In this document: piece by piece, positions 27,803 to 37,040 of the stretch
How positions within the stretch are numbered: position 1 is the stretch's first letter
How the letters are laid out: every line of letters begins with the position of its first letter
Assembly (NCBI GenBank): GCA_003164785.1
Contig: PLUE01000007.1
Span: 1 to 54,977, forward strand
DNA from: Gammaproteobacteria bacterium
GTDB taxonomy: Bacteria > Pseudomonadota > Gammaproteobacteria > Steroidobacterales > Steroidobacteraceae
Direction of reading: 5' to 3'
Length of the DNA stretch: 54,977 nucleotides
Position numbers and translations under genes: made by a program
The notes under the pieces: model-generated
Database searches by the model: none
Told to the model about the DNA's origin: nothing
Seen by the model: the letters and a program-made list of their open reading frames with translations, nothing else

Positions 27803-28169
27803 AACGCATCCTCGTATCCGACTGTCGTTTTTCCTTCATTACGAGAGTGGCACGTATGGGGGGGCGGCCCGCATCAGTTAAATCGACTATTTGGCCCGCC
27901 GGTCAAACGATCACGCTTTTCCCAGCGCCTTGGATTTGGGGATAATTCGAGGTATCCGGTAACCGTCCGCTCGTGCGCCATTTGACGTTGGAGTGTCCTC
28001 CAATCCGCCTCCTGATCTGTGGGCGGCGATTGACACGCCGGTGGCGCGTTCTGGTGGGCAGAATTCCCAGTAAAGCGGAAAGCTTCCTTAACTTTTCACA
28101 ATCCGCTGGCAATGAAAATGTAACACGCTCAACTCATTATGCGAGGCTTCGTTGCTAAAACGCAACGCC
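27803..28169. other. Gap between GMC oxidoreductase and second receptor
   Basis: About 370 bp. No gene is supported; two short frames in it have no family character. The promoter of the following receptor must lie here, but the boxes are not clear. Confidence 0.4.
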
Positions 28170-30473
28170 ATGATCCTCGGGGTGCTGTATGTCGTTGCGT
28201 GTGAAAGATCGTCGCTGGTATTACCTGCAGCTGAAATCGGTCATGCCTTTGCTGTTGTTTCCCGGGGCTACTTGCTTGCAAACACCGAGGCAGACGATGC
28301 CGAGGTCAGCCGTTTGCACAGTCTCGATCCGGTGGTCGTGACCGCCCAATCATTGCAAGGCCCCCAGGCGGCACCGTCCCAGGGTTCGCTTGTCGCGACT
28401 CAGCCACAATCGATCGTGGGCGCTGACTTCATCCAAAACAACGACTCGCCCGCGTCCAATTACACAGACATCATCAAGTTCACCCCCAGCGTCTGGATGG
28501 TCGATCCCAACGGGCCGGGCTTGATGGAGAACCTCGGCGCTTCAATTCGAGGTTTTCAAGACGGCCAGTTCAACGTCACGCTCGACGGCATCCCGTGGTT
28601 CGATTCGAACGATTTCACCCACCATTCGACCAGCTATTTCATGTCCCAGGACATCGGCAACGTCGTGGTCGACCGTGGCCCGGGTAACGCCGGCACCATC
28701 GGCGATGCGACGTTCGGTGGCACGGTATACATGCAAACGGCGGATCCGGCGAAGACAATGGGCTTTACGACCGCGGCCAGCGTCGGCAGTTTCAACACGC
28801 GGCTCTACAGCGCCCGTTACGACACCGGGGAGGTCAGCGACTGGGGCGGGATGCGTGCGTTCATCAGTCTCAAGACCCTGTCGTCCGACGGCTATCTGAC
28901 CAACGCGAATCTGGACCGCAGCAATGCGTTCGTCAAGGTGATACAGCCTGTGAACGATTCCACGGATATCATTCTGGCCTCCAATCTCAACAAGGTGAAA
29001 CAGAACCCGCCGATTGGCGCGACACCCGATCAGATGGCCGCGTTCGGCATGAACTATGCTTACAACCGAGACCAGAGCAGCCAGGGTTACTATGGCTACA
29101 ACCTCGACAAAATCACCACCGACTTCGAGTACATCGGCATCAACTCGCGAATCGCGGGTTGGACCGTCGACAATAAGCTCTATACCGACGCGTATTATCA
29201 TGATGGATACAACGGACTGGATGTCGGCGGCGTCCTGCCGCACGGTGCCGTGGATGCGGGTGATATTCCGAACGGCACCATCAACCAGAATGGCACGACG
29301 AATCCGAACGATGTCCCCGGACAGATCCTGACCAACAACTATCGGTCTGTGGGAGACATTCTGCGTGTGTCCCGCGGCTTGGGTCCCGGTGAGGCGCAGT
29401 TCGGCGGATGGTTCGACCATCAGACCAATTTGCGCGAGTTGACCGAGAACGACTTTACCAACAACTACGCCTACAACTACGACTTGGCAGTGCCAGCGGG
29501 CGGATTGCCGGAAGCCGCCTACATCGATCGCCTGCAGCACAATCAATTGTTCACACGGCAAGCGTTTCTGCAGTACATCTGGCACGTCATTCCTGATCTC
29601 GACGTGACCGGCGGCATGAAATACGTGAATTTCGAGCGTGACATCGTCGCGCCCGTCAATCAGGGGACGGAGCTGCAACTCGACTACAAGGAAACGTGGA
29701 CCCGCGATCTGCCGTCCTTCGACGTGCACTACAAGCTGGCCGATAACTGGTCGGCCTACGCCCAGTACGCGAAGGGGTTTCTGGCGCCCAACTTGAACGT
29801 TCTCTATGTGCCCAGTCCGAGCGGCAACACCGTGAACCCGGAGTCCACCACCAATGTGCAGGTGGGGACCACCTGGGTTGGTCGGGGGGCAACCGTTTCC
29901 TTGGACGCTTACACCATCAACTTCAGCAATGAAGTCGCGTCACACACGATCATACCGCCGGACGGCGGCGCAGCGCTCAAGCAGTTCTATAACTTGGGGG
30001 CGGTCAAGTACAAGGGCGTCGAGGCCGAAGGCAGCTATGCCATTGGCTACGGCCTGACCGTCTATGCCAACGCGACCTACAATATCGCACGGCTGACCAC
30101 CGATCAAAGCTGGGTTCCCGACACGCCCAATCGTACGGCCGCTCTCGGCCTGCTGTACAACCAGGGCCCGTGGCAGGGCTCGCTGATCGACAAGTACGTG
30201 GGAGTACGCTACGGCGATTCCGAGGACACCTATCGTCTCAGTGCGTATCAAACCGCCGATGCGGCTGCCAACTACACGTTCAATTTGTCCGACCATGCCG
30301 TGAAGAACGTCAAGATTGGCGTGATGGTGCAAAACATCACCGATCGCAAAACCATTTATTTCTTGGACGGATACACGAGCGGCAGCACACCGTCGGGCTA
30401 CGCCAACGGCAATCCGTTGTTCTTTACGCTGCCGGGCCGGAGCTTCGAGGTGAATCTGAAGGCGTCGTTCTGA
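28170..30473 (+). CDS. TonB-dependent outer-membrane receptor
   Basis: A 767-residue receptor with a TonB box (DPVVVTAQS near residue 55), a plug domain containing VVVDRGPGNAGTIGDATFGG, and a long barrel ending FEVNLKASF with the terminal Phe needed for barrel assembly. The N-terminus is unusual: it is hydrophobic and contains a Cys near residue 11, not a clean signal peptide. ATG at 28170 is assumed; TTG at 28152 is possible. It is not closely similar to the receptor at 23450. The ligand is unknown. Confidence 0.85.
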   Translation: MILGVLYVVACERSSLVLPAAEIGHAFAVVSRGYLLANTEADDAEVSRLHSLDPVVVTAQSLQGPQAAPSQGSLVATQPQSIVGADFIQNNDSPASNYTDIIKFTPSVWMVDPNGPGLMENLGASIRGFQDGQFNVTLDGIPWFDSNDFTHHSTSYFMSQDIGNVVVDRGPGNAGTIGDATFGGTVYMQTADPAKTMGFTTAASVGSFNTRLYSARYDTGEVSDWGGMRAFISLKTLSSDGYLTNANLDRSNAFVKVIQPVNDSTDIILASNLNKVKQNPPIGATPDQMAAFGMNYAYNRDQSSQGYYGYNLDKITTDFEYIGINSRIAGWTVDNKLYTDAYYHDGYNGLDVGGVLPHGAVDAGDIPNGTINQNGTTNPNDVPGQILTNNYRSVGDILRVSRGLGPGEAQFGGWFDHQTNLRELTENDFTNNYAYNYDLAVPAGGLPEAAYIDRLQHNQLFTRQAFLQYIWHVIPDLDVTGGMKYVNFERDIVAPVNQGTELQLDYKETWTRDLPSFDVHYKLADNWSAYAQYAKGFLAPNLNVLYVPSPSGNTVNPESTTNVQVGTTWVGRGATVSLDAYTINFSNEVASHTIIPPDGGAALKQFYNLGAVKYKGVEAEGSYAIGYGLTVYANATYNIARLTTDQSWVPDTPNRTAALGLLYNQGPWQGSLIDKYVGVRYGDSEDTYRLSAYQTADAAANYTFNLSDHAVKNVKIGVMVQNITDRKTIYFLDGYTSGSTPSGYANGNPLFFTLPGRSFEVNLKASF

Positions 30474-30530
30474 TTGGACTTTTTCGACGCACGTCGCGAT
30501 GCCATCGGATCTGCGCCACCGGCGCCAGAA

Positions 30531-31235
30531 TTATTGCATCAAGCGAGCCGTTTCCTTTTTGACGACGGCATAGCATTCACAGCAGAGAGCCTCCAGCTTC
30601 GGCCGGTCAAGGACCTCGATATGTCCGCGCTGGTAGTGGATGATGCCGAGACGCTGCAGCTTGCCCGCGGCCTCGGTGACGCCCTCACGCCGCACGCCCA
30701 GCATGTTGGCGATCAGTTCCTGGGTCATGTACAACTGGTTTGACGATAAACGGTCGAGCGACATCAATAGCCAGCGGCATAGCTGCTGGTCGACTGAGTG
30801 ATGGCGATTGCATACGGCAGTCTGAGCCATCTGGATGATCAGGGCCTGTGTGTAGCGCAGAAGCAGATCATGGAAGCTGTCGTTGCAATGAAACTCGTCC
30901 TTGAGCCGTTGACCCAGCAGGCGATAGGCTTGGCCCGCGCTTTGCACGATCGCGCGGTTGGGGGTCGTCTCGCCGCCCATGAAAAGCGCAATGCCGATCA
31001 GCCCTTCGTTACCCACGATCGCAATCTCCGCGGAGGAACCATCCGCAAGCACATAAAGAAGCGAAACGATGCAATCGACCGGAAAGTAAACATGGAGCAG
31101 CACATCACCGGACTCGTAAAGGACCGCGCCCAGCGGCAGGTCGATGTACTCGAGGTACGGCAACAGCCGCGCAAGCCCGTCGGAGGGCAGGGCTCCAAGT
31201 AGGTGATTACCGGTGGGATCGTGCAATTCAGCCAT
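30531..31235 (-). CDS. Crp/Fnr-family transcriptional regulator (copy 1)
   Basis: A 234-residue regulator with an N-terminal cNMP-like effector domain (about 25-145) and a C-terminal HTH_Crp domain containing MTQELIANMLGVRREGVTEAA. No Fnr-type cysteine cluster is seen. The start overlaps the stop of the upstream PAS gene as TGATG, so they are coupled. Two related proteins lie at 44037 and 54763. The shared signature TAVCNRHHSVDQQLCRWLL marks all three as one subfamily. Confidence 0.9.
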   Translation of the reverse strand: MAELHDPTGNHLLGALPSDGLARLLPYLEYIDLPLGAVLYESGDVLLHVYFPVDCIVSLLYVLADGSSAEIAIVGNEGLIGIALFMGGETTPNRAIVQSAGQAYRLLGQRLKDEFHCNDSFHDLLLRYTQALIIQMAQTAVCNRHHSVDQQLCRWLLMSLDRLSSNQLYMTQELIANMLGVRREGVTEAAGKLQRLGIIHYQRGHIEVLDRPKLEALCCECYAVVKKETARLMQ

Positions 31236-31855
31236 CAGGCACCCGGTGTCGCCTTCTTCCCGATGACGCCGATCAATCCGATCAGATATCCGCCGCCCGC
31301 CGGATCCAGGCAGGCCGAGGCGTGCATGCAGCGAGTCTCCCCGTCCGGCGTCGACCGCAGGGCCAGGTCGGCGAATCCGGTGGGGGCACCCTCGGCGACG
31401 CGCCCGAGCATCGCGCGCAGTGTCGACAAGCCTTCCGCAGTCAGGAAACTTTCCAGCGAACGGCCGCGCAGGAAATCACGTTCGGATCCAAGCATGGTCG
31501 CCCCCGTCTGATTCAGTTCGCGCAGCATCGCGTTGAAATCAAGCGTTAAATAGCCAACCGGGGCGTAATCGTAGAGTTGAACTTGCCGATTGAGCGACGT
31601 CTCGAGCTCAATGCGCGACTGACGCAGCTCCTCGTCCTGCAGGTCCACTTCCACTTGGTGGACCTGCAGCTCATGGAGCAAGGCGAGCGCGTCGGGAGCG
31701 GTCGACGGCGAGGAGGCGAGATCGTAGAGCACTCCGAGGGCGGGCGATGCGTCCGTCCGCGCCTGCCCCAGTGCGTCGGGCCCCTTCAAGTGCGCGACTG
31801 CTCGGGAACGAAGAGCATCCAGGCGGTTCGGATTGCGGGAAATTTTCATCATCAT
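31235..31855 (-). CDS. PAS-domain protein
   Basis: A 206-residue cytosolic protein. An N-terminal helical part leads into a coiled segment (about 65-95), then a PAS domain (about 95-200, beginning YDYAPVGYLTLDFNAMLREL). There is no kinase or output domain. It sits between the CheB/CheR protein and a Crp-type regulator, and probably works as a sensor or adaptor in that signalling unit. Confidence 0.8.
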   Translation of the reverse strand: MMMKISRNPNRLDALRSRAVAHLKGPDALGQARTDASPALGVLYDLASSPSTAPDALALLHELQVHQVEVDLQDEELRQSRIELETSLNRQVQLYDYAPVGYLTLDFNAMLRELNQTGATMLGSERDFLRGRSLESFLTAEGLSTLRAMLGRVAEGAPTGFADLALRSTPDGETRCMHASACLDPAGGGYLIGLIGVIGKKATPGA

Positions 31856-31912
31856 GCTACCTCGCTGATCGTGTGATGCTGGAATATTTCGATAATTGTG
31901 CAGTTTACTCTC

Positions 31913-34452
31913 TTATGGATTTCGCAGCCGTGACTCCAGTTGCTTCGCGGCGGTAATGTCTACGAAGGTGATCACGGCGCCCTGAATGACGTTGGCTACG
32001 GTGCGGTACGGCATGATGCGCACCTTGAACCAATGTGCATCGCTCGTCGAGATCTCCTTTTCGCTGAACGCGAGGGTGCGCAACGTGTCCTTCGCGTCCG
32101 CATGGAGTTCACTATAGTGTAGCGTCGTGGTGAGGTCGCTCAGTGGACGCCCGATATCGGCATCCCGCAGATTGATGATGCGTTTGATCTGCTCAGTGAA
32201 GCGTCGCACGTTCAGATCCTTGTCCAGAAAGAGCGTGGCGATGTCGGTGCTGTTGAGCAGGTTCTGCATGTCGCTCTGAGCAAGCGCGAGGTCGTCGAGC
32301 TTGGATTGCAGTTCGACGTTGATTGTCTGCAACTCCTCGTTCATCGACTGGGCTTCTTCCTTGGAAGTGGTGAGTTCCTCGTTCGCTGACTGCAACTCCT
32401 CATTCGTCGATTGCAGCTCCTCGATGGCCGCCTGCAGTTCCTCTTCGGAGGCCCGCATAGCCTCGCGCAACCCCTTGAGTTCCTCCTGAGAACGCATGAG
32501 TTCGGCGGCGATCGCAGGGTCGATCGCGCCGGCGCGCTTCTTGCGCCGCGGCTTTTCGGCCAGAGGAGCCGCGACCTCGCGAAACACAACCATTACCATG
32601 CCTTCGAGCGACTTCGGCTCGTCAATGGCTTCGACGGTGATTTCGATTTGGTGTGCCGCATTACCATCCATGCGAAGTCCGTGCACTTCGACTGCCTTGC
32701 GCTCTTTGACGGCCCGCCGCAACGCGACGGCGAGCTGCGTGCGAATGGCGGCCCGGGCCATTACATGAATATTCCAGTTCGCCTTGCCGGCCGCAGGTTC
32801 TAGATACTGGCCCGTGTGTCCGCTGATGTAGAGGATATCGCCGAGTCCGTTTACCAGGACGGCCGCAGGGGAGAACTTCTGCAGCAGGAGCTGATCCGCC
32901 AGCACCTGTAGGTTCACGGTAGGGGGTGTCTGCGGCGACATGGGCAACTCCTGCGCAGGCGCGCGCGCTGATATACGGCGATGGACGGGGAAATCCACGG
33001 CACGGGGCGCCGCAGCATTGGGGCTGCGCCGGTAAAGTCTCGATTTTGATGATAGAGGCGGAAATAGATTCTGCGCCGGTCCCACGGTCTCAGATCCGCC
33101 GAGCATCAGTACGCCGCCCGGAAGCAGGCTGTAGTGGAACAAAGGCAGGAGGCGCTTTTGGAGCGTCGCGTTGAAGTAAATCAAGAGATTTCGGCAGCAA
33201 AGCAAATCGAGTCGGGTGAATGGCGGGTCCATGATCAAATCGTGCTGGGCGAACAGCACCATGTCGCGGATACGTGGGTCGATTACGTAGCCGTCGTCCT
33301 GAGTGCGGAAAAAGCGGGCCAGGCGCTCCGCCGAGACATCCGCGGCTATCGAGGCGACGTAGCGTCCTTGCCGGGCGAACGCAATCGCGTCCGCATTGAG
33401 ATCGGTGGCAAAGATCTGCAACGTGGCGGCCGGCCTGGCCAATCGCTCGCGTGTCTCCGTGAAGACGATCGCGAGTGAGTAAGCCTCCTCGCCGGTGGAG
33501 CACCCGGCAACCCAGGCACGAAACCGCCCGTCGGGCGCGGCGCGGGCAAACAGCTCCGGGAGAGCGACGGAGCTGAGTTCATTCCAAGCTTCCGGATCCC
33601 GGAAGAAACTCGTCACCCCGATCAGCATCTCCTTGAAGAGCAAATCGAGTTCCGATGGATTTGCGAGCAAAAATGCCGAGTATTCGGCCATCCTCTTGAA
33701 GCCGTGTATGGCCATGCGCCGCTCGATGCGACGCCGCAGCGTGCTCGGCTTGTACAGCGTCAGATCGTGCTTGCTGCGCGCACGCAGTAGATCGAGGATG
33801 GAATCCAAGTCTCCGGCGGCGGCGTCCTCGGCGCCGTGCGAGGGATCGGTTGCGCTAGGTTGCGCGTTTATGACGAGAAGAATGCGCTTCGGCAAATCGG
33901 AGGCGAGCCCAACGACATCGGCCGCTCCGGCCGCGATGGCGCTCTTCGGCATCGAATCGAATTGCGCCGAACGCGGCTCCTGCGCAAGGGTCAAGCCTCC
34001 TTGCGTCTTGATCGCCTGCAGACCGAGCGTCCCATCCGACCCCATGCCCGAAAAGACGACTCCAATGGCGCGGGCCCCTGATCGCCAGCGAGGGAGCAGA
34101 AGAGCACGTCGATGGGCAACCGCAGCCCGCGTGGCGCGCTTGGCTCAGCGAGACGCAGTATTCCGTCCTTCACCGTGAGCTCGGTGTTGGGAGGAATCAC
34201 GTAGACGGCGTTGAGTTCCAGCCGCATGGACGCCGTCACTTCGCGTACGGGCATGGGCGTCGCCCGTTGCAGTAGTTCGGTCAACATCGCTTTGTGCGTC
34301 GGGTCCAGATGTTGTACGACGATGTATGCGAGCCCGCTCGCCGCCGGCACATGAGCCAGGAACTGTTCCAGCGGTTCAAGGCCGCCCGCGGAGGCGCCCA
34401 GTCCGACGATGCGCGTCGGAACGCGGTTGTCGGCATCCTTCATCGCTGTCAT
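31913..34452 (-). pseudogene. CheB/CheR/PAS signalling protein, frameshifted
   Basis: Two frames together encode one fused protein of about 846 residues: CheB methylesterase (start MTAMKDADN; GLGASAGG), then CheR methyltransferase (AGCSTGEEAYSLAI), then a PAS domain, a long coiled coil of repeated EELQ/NEELQ, and a second PAS near the end. The frames break near 34075. Adding one G to the minus-strand run CAGGGGCCC would restore ARAIGVVFSGMGSDG and join them. It is a real frameshift or a sequencing error. The downstream frame has its own ATG at 34045 and could make a CheB-tail/CheR/PAS protein. Confidence 0.85.
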
Positions 34453-34453
34453 T

Positions 34454-34495
34454 TTGTACCTTCATTGATGTCACTTGTACCTTTAAAGCTGTCAC
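34454..34495. repeat. 21-bp tandem repeat upstream of cheB/cheR
   Basis: Two units (34454-34474 and 34475-34495) share TTGTACCTT at their start and TGTCAC at their end. A degenerate third unit runs into the CheB start codon. On the minus strand each unit carries AAGG, so they look like a duplicated leader or an old IS end. Confidence 0.55.
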
Positions 34496-34536
34496 CGAGG
34501 CTGGTAAGGCCATCCCTATAGCGTAACCGGTAGGCT

Positions 34537-34562
34537 GCTGGCCAGGCACGCGCCTGGGCAGC
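34537..34562. terminator. Hairpin after the oxidase operon
   Basis: Stem GCTG-G-CCAGGC / GCCTGG-G-CAGC around the loop ACGC: ten base pairs with one G-G mismatch. It lies 40 bp past the last gene of the minus-strand oxidase operon. It lacks a following T tract, so intrinsic termination is uncertain. Confidence 0.35.
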
Positions 34563-34601
34563 CAGCCATCCCCAGCCGTCATGCCGGCCAGGATTTTCAT
34601 C

Positions 34602-35198
34602 TCACTGTGAGTTCATATCGAGATACAGCGGGACCGCATACGCGCCCCACAGACCGGCGATGGCAACTGCAGCAGCGACCAAGCCCTCGCCGGCGCTCAA
34701 TTGCGCGCCGATGAGATAGTTCACGCACAGCTGCTGCGGGGCGTCTTGATAGATTAGGCCGACAGTCGCGGTCATCCAGACCCAGTTGCCGACGAAGAAG
34801 GCCTGCAGGGCGAGCGGCGCCGCGCGGAACGAGGCGGGCAGCAGCAGGCCGGCGGCCAGGAAACTCGCGTACTTCGCCGCCGCCGCCGCTGCGCTCGCGA
34901 GCGTCTCGTCGAGTGCGACGGGGATCATCCAGTACGCGGCGGTCAGCGACAGAAACACGAATCCCGCGAGGCCCAGCCGATTGCAACGCTCGATGATTGC
35001 GGCCGCCCGTTCCGGCAGAGCCTTTGACATGCCCAGCCCGGCGACCAGCAGCAACGGGAATTCGATGAGCATGTGCCGCGCCATGTCCGCTTCCAGCCAG
35101 TGCCCCCACGCCAGGATGGCCGCGCCGATGAGCGCGGCCGCCGCCATGGCCTGCCGGGGACCGAGGGTCAGCGGGATGCGACGCGCGTTCGTGCCCAC
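34602..35198 (-). CDS. Membrane protein of the oxidase operon
   Basis: A 198-residue protein with about five hydrophobic segments, including AAALIGAAILAWGHWL, LLLVAGLGMSKAL and AGFVFLSLTAAYW. It resembles short CtaG-like or uncharacterised membrane proteins found beside haem-copper oxidases, so a role in oxidase assembly is likely. I do not recognise the exact family. GTG at 35198 overlaps the SCO gene by 31 bp; an ATG near 35147 is the alternative start. It is the last gene of the operon. Confidence 0.7.
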   Translation of the reverse strand: MGTNARRIPLTLGPRQAMAAAALIGAAILAWGHWLEADMARHMLIEFPLLLVAGLGMSKALPERAAAIIERCNRLGLAGFVFLSLTAAYWMIPVALDETLASAAAAAAKYASFLAAGLLLPASFRAAPLALQAFFVGNWVWMTATVGLIYQDAPQQLCVNYLIGAQLSAGEGLVAAAVAIAGLWGAYAVPLYLDMNSQ

Positions 35199-35824
35199 GC
35201 GAGCGCGGCCTCAGGTTCGTTGAAATCGAAGATCCGCACCAGCCGCCCGTCGGCAAGGACGACATGGATGGCTGCATTGTGCGCGAAGCCGCCGAAGCCG
35301 TCGTCGATCACGACGACACCGGTTTGGCGCTCGACCCGGGCGAGATCGGCACGGCTGCCGGGCACCGCCACGATCCATCGGTCCGGCTCTGCGTGATGTT
35401 CCGTGGCATAGCGTTGCAGGGCGTGCACATCGTCGTGGGCCGGATCGAACGAAATCGACAGCAACCCGATCCCTGCATTGCGCGGGTCGGCATCAAGCAT
35501 ACGCTGCAGGCGCTCGAATTCGATCCCCAGCACCGAGCATAGTGTGGGGCAGCGCGTGTACATGAATGTGACCAGCCAGACGCGCGGCTTGCCTTCTCGA
35601 TTGCCCCACGGCACCACGGAGATACCGGTCGACGTATCGAGGCGCAGCGCATGGAGTCGGGGCGGGTCGGCCGGCACCCGCAGGCGCCGGATGTCTTCCG
35701 CCGTCCAGCCGCGCAAACCGAACGTTACGGACCAGAGCGCTGCCGCCGCGATACCGATCATCGTGCATGAGACGATCCCCGTTCCCAGCCACGAGGCGGG
35801 CGGCGCCATGGGTCTGCCGGTCAT
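35168..35824 (-). CDS. SCO1/SenC-type copper chaperone
   Basis: A 218-residue thioredoxin-fold protein anchored by one N-terminal helix (about 13-36). The copper ligands are C92 and C96 in YTRCPTLCS, with a likely His further on (GFAHNAAIH). SCO proteins deliver copper to haem-copper oxidases. ATG at 35824 overlaps the stop of the upstream cytochrome gene as ATGA. Confidence 0.9.
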   Translation of the reverse strand: MTGRPMAPPASWLGTGIVSCTMIGIAAAALWSVTFGLRGWTAEDIRRLRVPADPPRLHALRLDTSTGISVVPWGNREGKPRVWLVTFMYTRCPTLCSVLGIEFERLQRMLDADPRNAGIGLLSISFDPAHDDVHALQRYATEHHAEPDRWIVAVPGSRADLARVERQTGVVVIDDGFGGFAHNAAIHVVLADGRLVRIFDFNEPEAALAWARTRVASR

Positions 35825-36435
35825 GGCAGTGTCGACAGATCCGCGTCGCCCTGCCACGGTTCATTGCGCTGCGCAGTGGCCGCGCGCTGGGCCGTGACCT
35901 GCTGTGCACCGACGGCTGTCGCCGTGTTGCCCCAATGGCTGCGCGCGTGGGTGAGGACCGCGGCGATCTCCGCGTCGCTCAGCTGCGGGCCGAAGGTGGG
36001 CATGGCGCCGTTGTACGTAACGCCGTTGACCGTGAGCGTCCCTTGAATCCCGTGCAGCACGATCTGGATCACGGTGGTATCGCGGCCGTTCACCCAGTTC
36101 GAACCGGCCAACGGCGGAAACACGCCGGGAAGTCCCGCGCCCGTCGCCTGGTGGCACGCGGCACAGCGGGCCGAGAAAATGGCGGCGCCATCGACCGCAG
36201 CGGCGGCGCCGGCCGCGCCCCCGGCCGCCGCCTTCGGCTGTTGCCGTAGATCGCTCGCCGTTCTCTGATCGCCGTATTCCGTGGCCGTGGTGACGTTCAA
36301 ACGCAGGATGTAGTACGAGCACCAGAGGGCCAGCAGCAGTGCCAGTGCCAGCACCCATCGCGGGATGGGATTGGCTGCTTCTTGCGGATCCGGATTCTCG
36401 CGGGATGCCTGCGGGGTGACAACTTCGGGGGACAT
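35821..36435 (-). CDS. Monohaem cytochrome c, CcoP-like
   Basis: A 204-residue protein with one N-terminal transmembrane helix (PRWVLALALLLALWCSYYIL, about 30-50) and one class I cytochrome c domain with haem site CAACH and axial Met in GAMPTFGPQLSDAE. Normal CcoP has two haems, so this is a short third subunit. A long open frame continues upstream, but ATG at 36435 with GAGGAG in front is the real start. Confidence 0.88.
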   Translation of the reverse strand: MSPEVVTPQASRENPDPQEAANPIPRWVLALALLLALWCSYYILRLNVTTATEYGDQRTASDLRQQPKAAAGGAAGAAAAVDGAAIFSARCAACHQATGAGLPGVFPPLAGSNWVNGRDTTVIQIVLHGIQGTLTVNGVTYNGAMPTFGPQLSDAEIAAVLTHARSHWGNTATAVGAQQVTAQRAATAQRNEPWQGDADLSTLP

Positions 36436-36449
36436 GAGTGCGTACTCCT

Positions 36450-37040
36450 CTAAGGACCCGTGTCGGACGGTGCCAGGGGATAGGTGTGATCCAGTGACAC
36501 GAGGTAGCTCACGAGATCGAGGGCGGCCGGCCTCGCGACCACGACCCCCTGCGCGGGCGCGAAGGACGGCGGCAGCGTCACGACGCGATCGCCCGGCTCG
36601 GCCTTGGGTTTCACTTCGAACAGATAGGGGAAGGACGGCATGATGCTGCCCGGCACGAACGCACGCGGTTGGTACAAATGCCCGAGATGCCAGTCGAGGC
36701 TCGGCTGCCGCGCGCCGATGTTGAACAGATCCGGGCCCGTACGCATGGTGCCGAGCAGGTGCGGCGAGTCGTAGAAATAATCGGCGGCGACCGATGCCCG
36801 GCCCCAACCGCGCTCGGCGTCCGGTGCTTGGGCGCGGTCGCGAGGCTGCTGCGAGTGGCAGTAGATGCATCCCTGCCGGATGTATTCCTGGCGGCCGCGC
36901 AGTTGCGCACTGGTATAGGGATGGAGTCCGGCCGGCGGCTTCACATCGCGCAATTGGAAGTAGGGCACTACGACCAAGACGGCGGTTGCGGCCGCGATCA
37001 TCGCCAGAGCGCCGCCGAACAGGCGGATTTCATTACGCAT
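36450..37040 (-). CDS. ccoO: cbb3-type oxidase subunit II (CcoO)
   Basis: A 196-residue membrane-anchored monohaem cytochrome c. The N-terminal helix is about 8-28; the haem site CIYCH is near residue 58, and the axial Met is in PGSIMPSFPYLF. It passes electrons from the CcoP-like cytochrome to CcoN. Its ATG at 37040 lies inside the end of ccoN (8-bp overlap). Confidence 0.93.
   Translation of the reverse strand: MRNEIRLFGGALAMIAAATAVLVVVPYFQLRDVKPPAGLHPYTSAQLRGRQEYIRQGCIYCHSQQPRDRAQAPDAERGWGRASVAADYFYDSPHLLGTMRTGPDLFNIGARQPSLDWHLGHLYQPRAFVPGSIMPSFPYLFEVKPKAEPGDRVVTLPPSFAPAQGVVVARPAALDLVSYLVSLDHTYPLAPSDTGP

Noticed and set aside
28542..29729. 395-residue minus-strand frame
   Set aside because: Antisense to the second TonB receptor, no domain seen.
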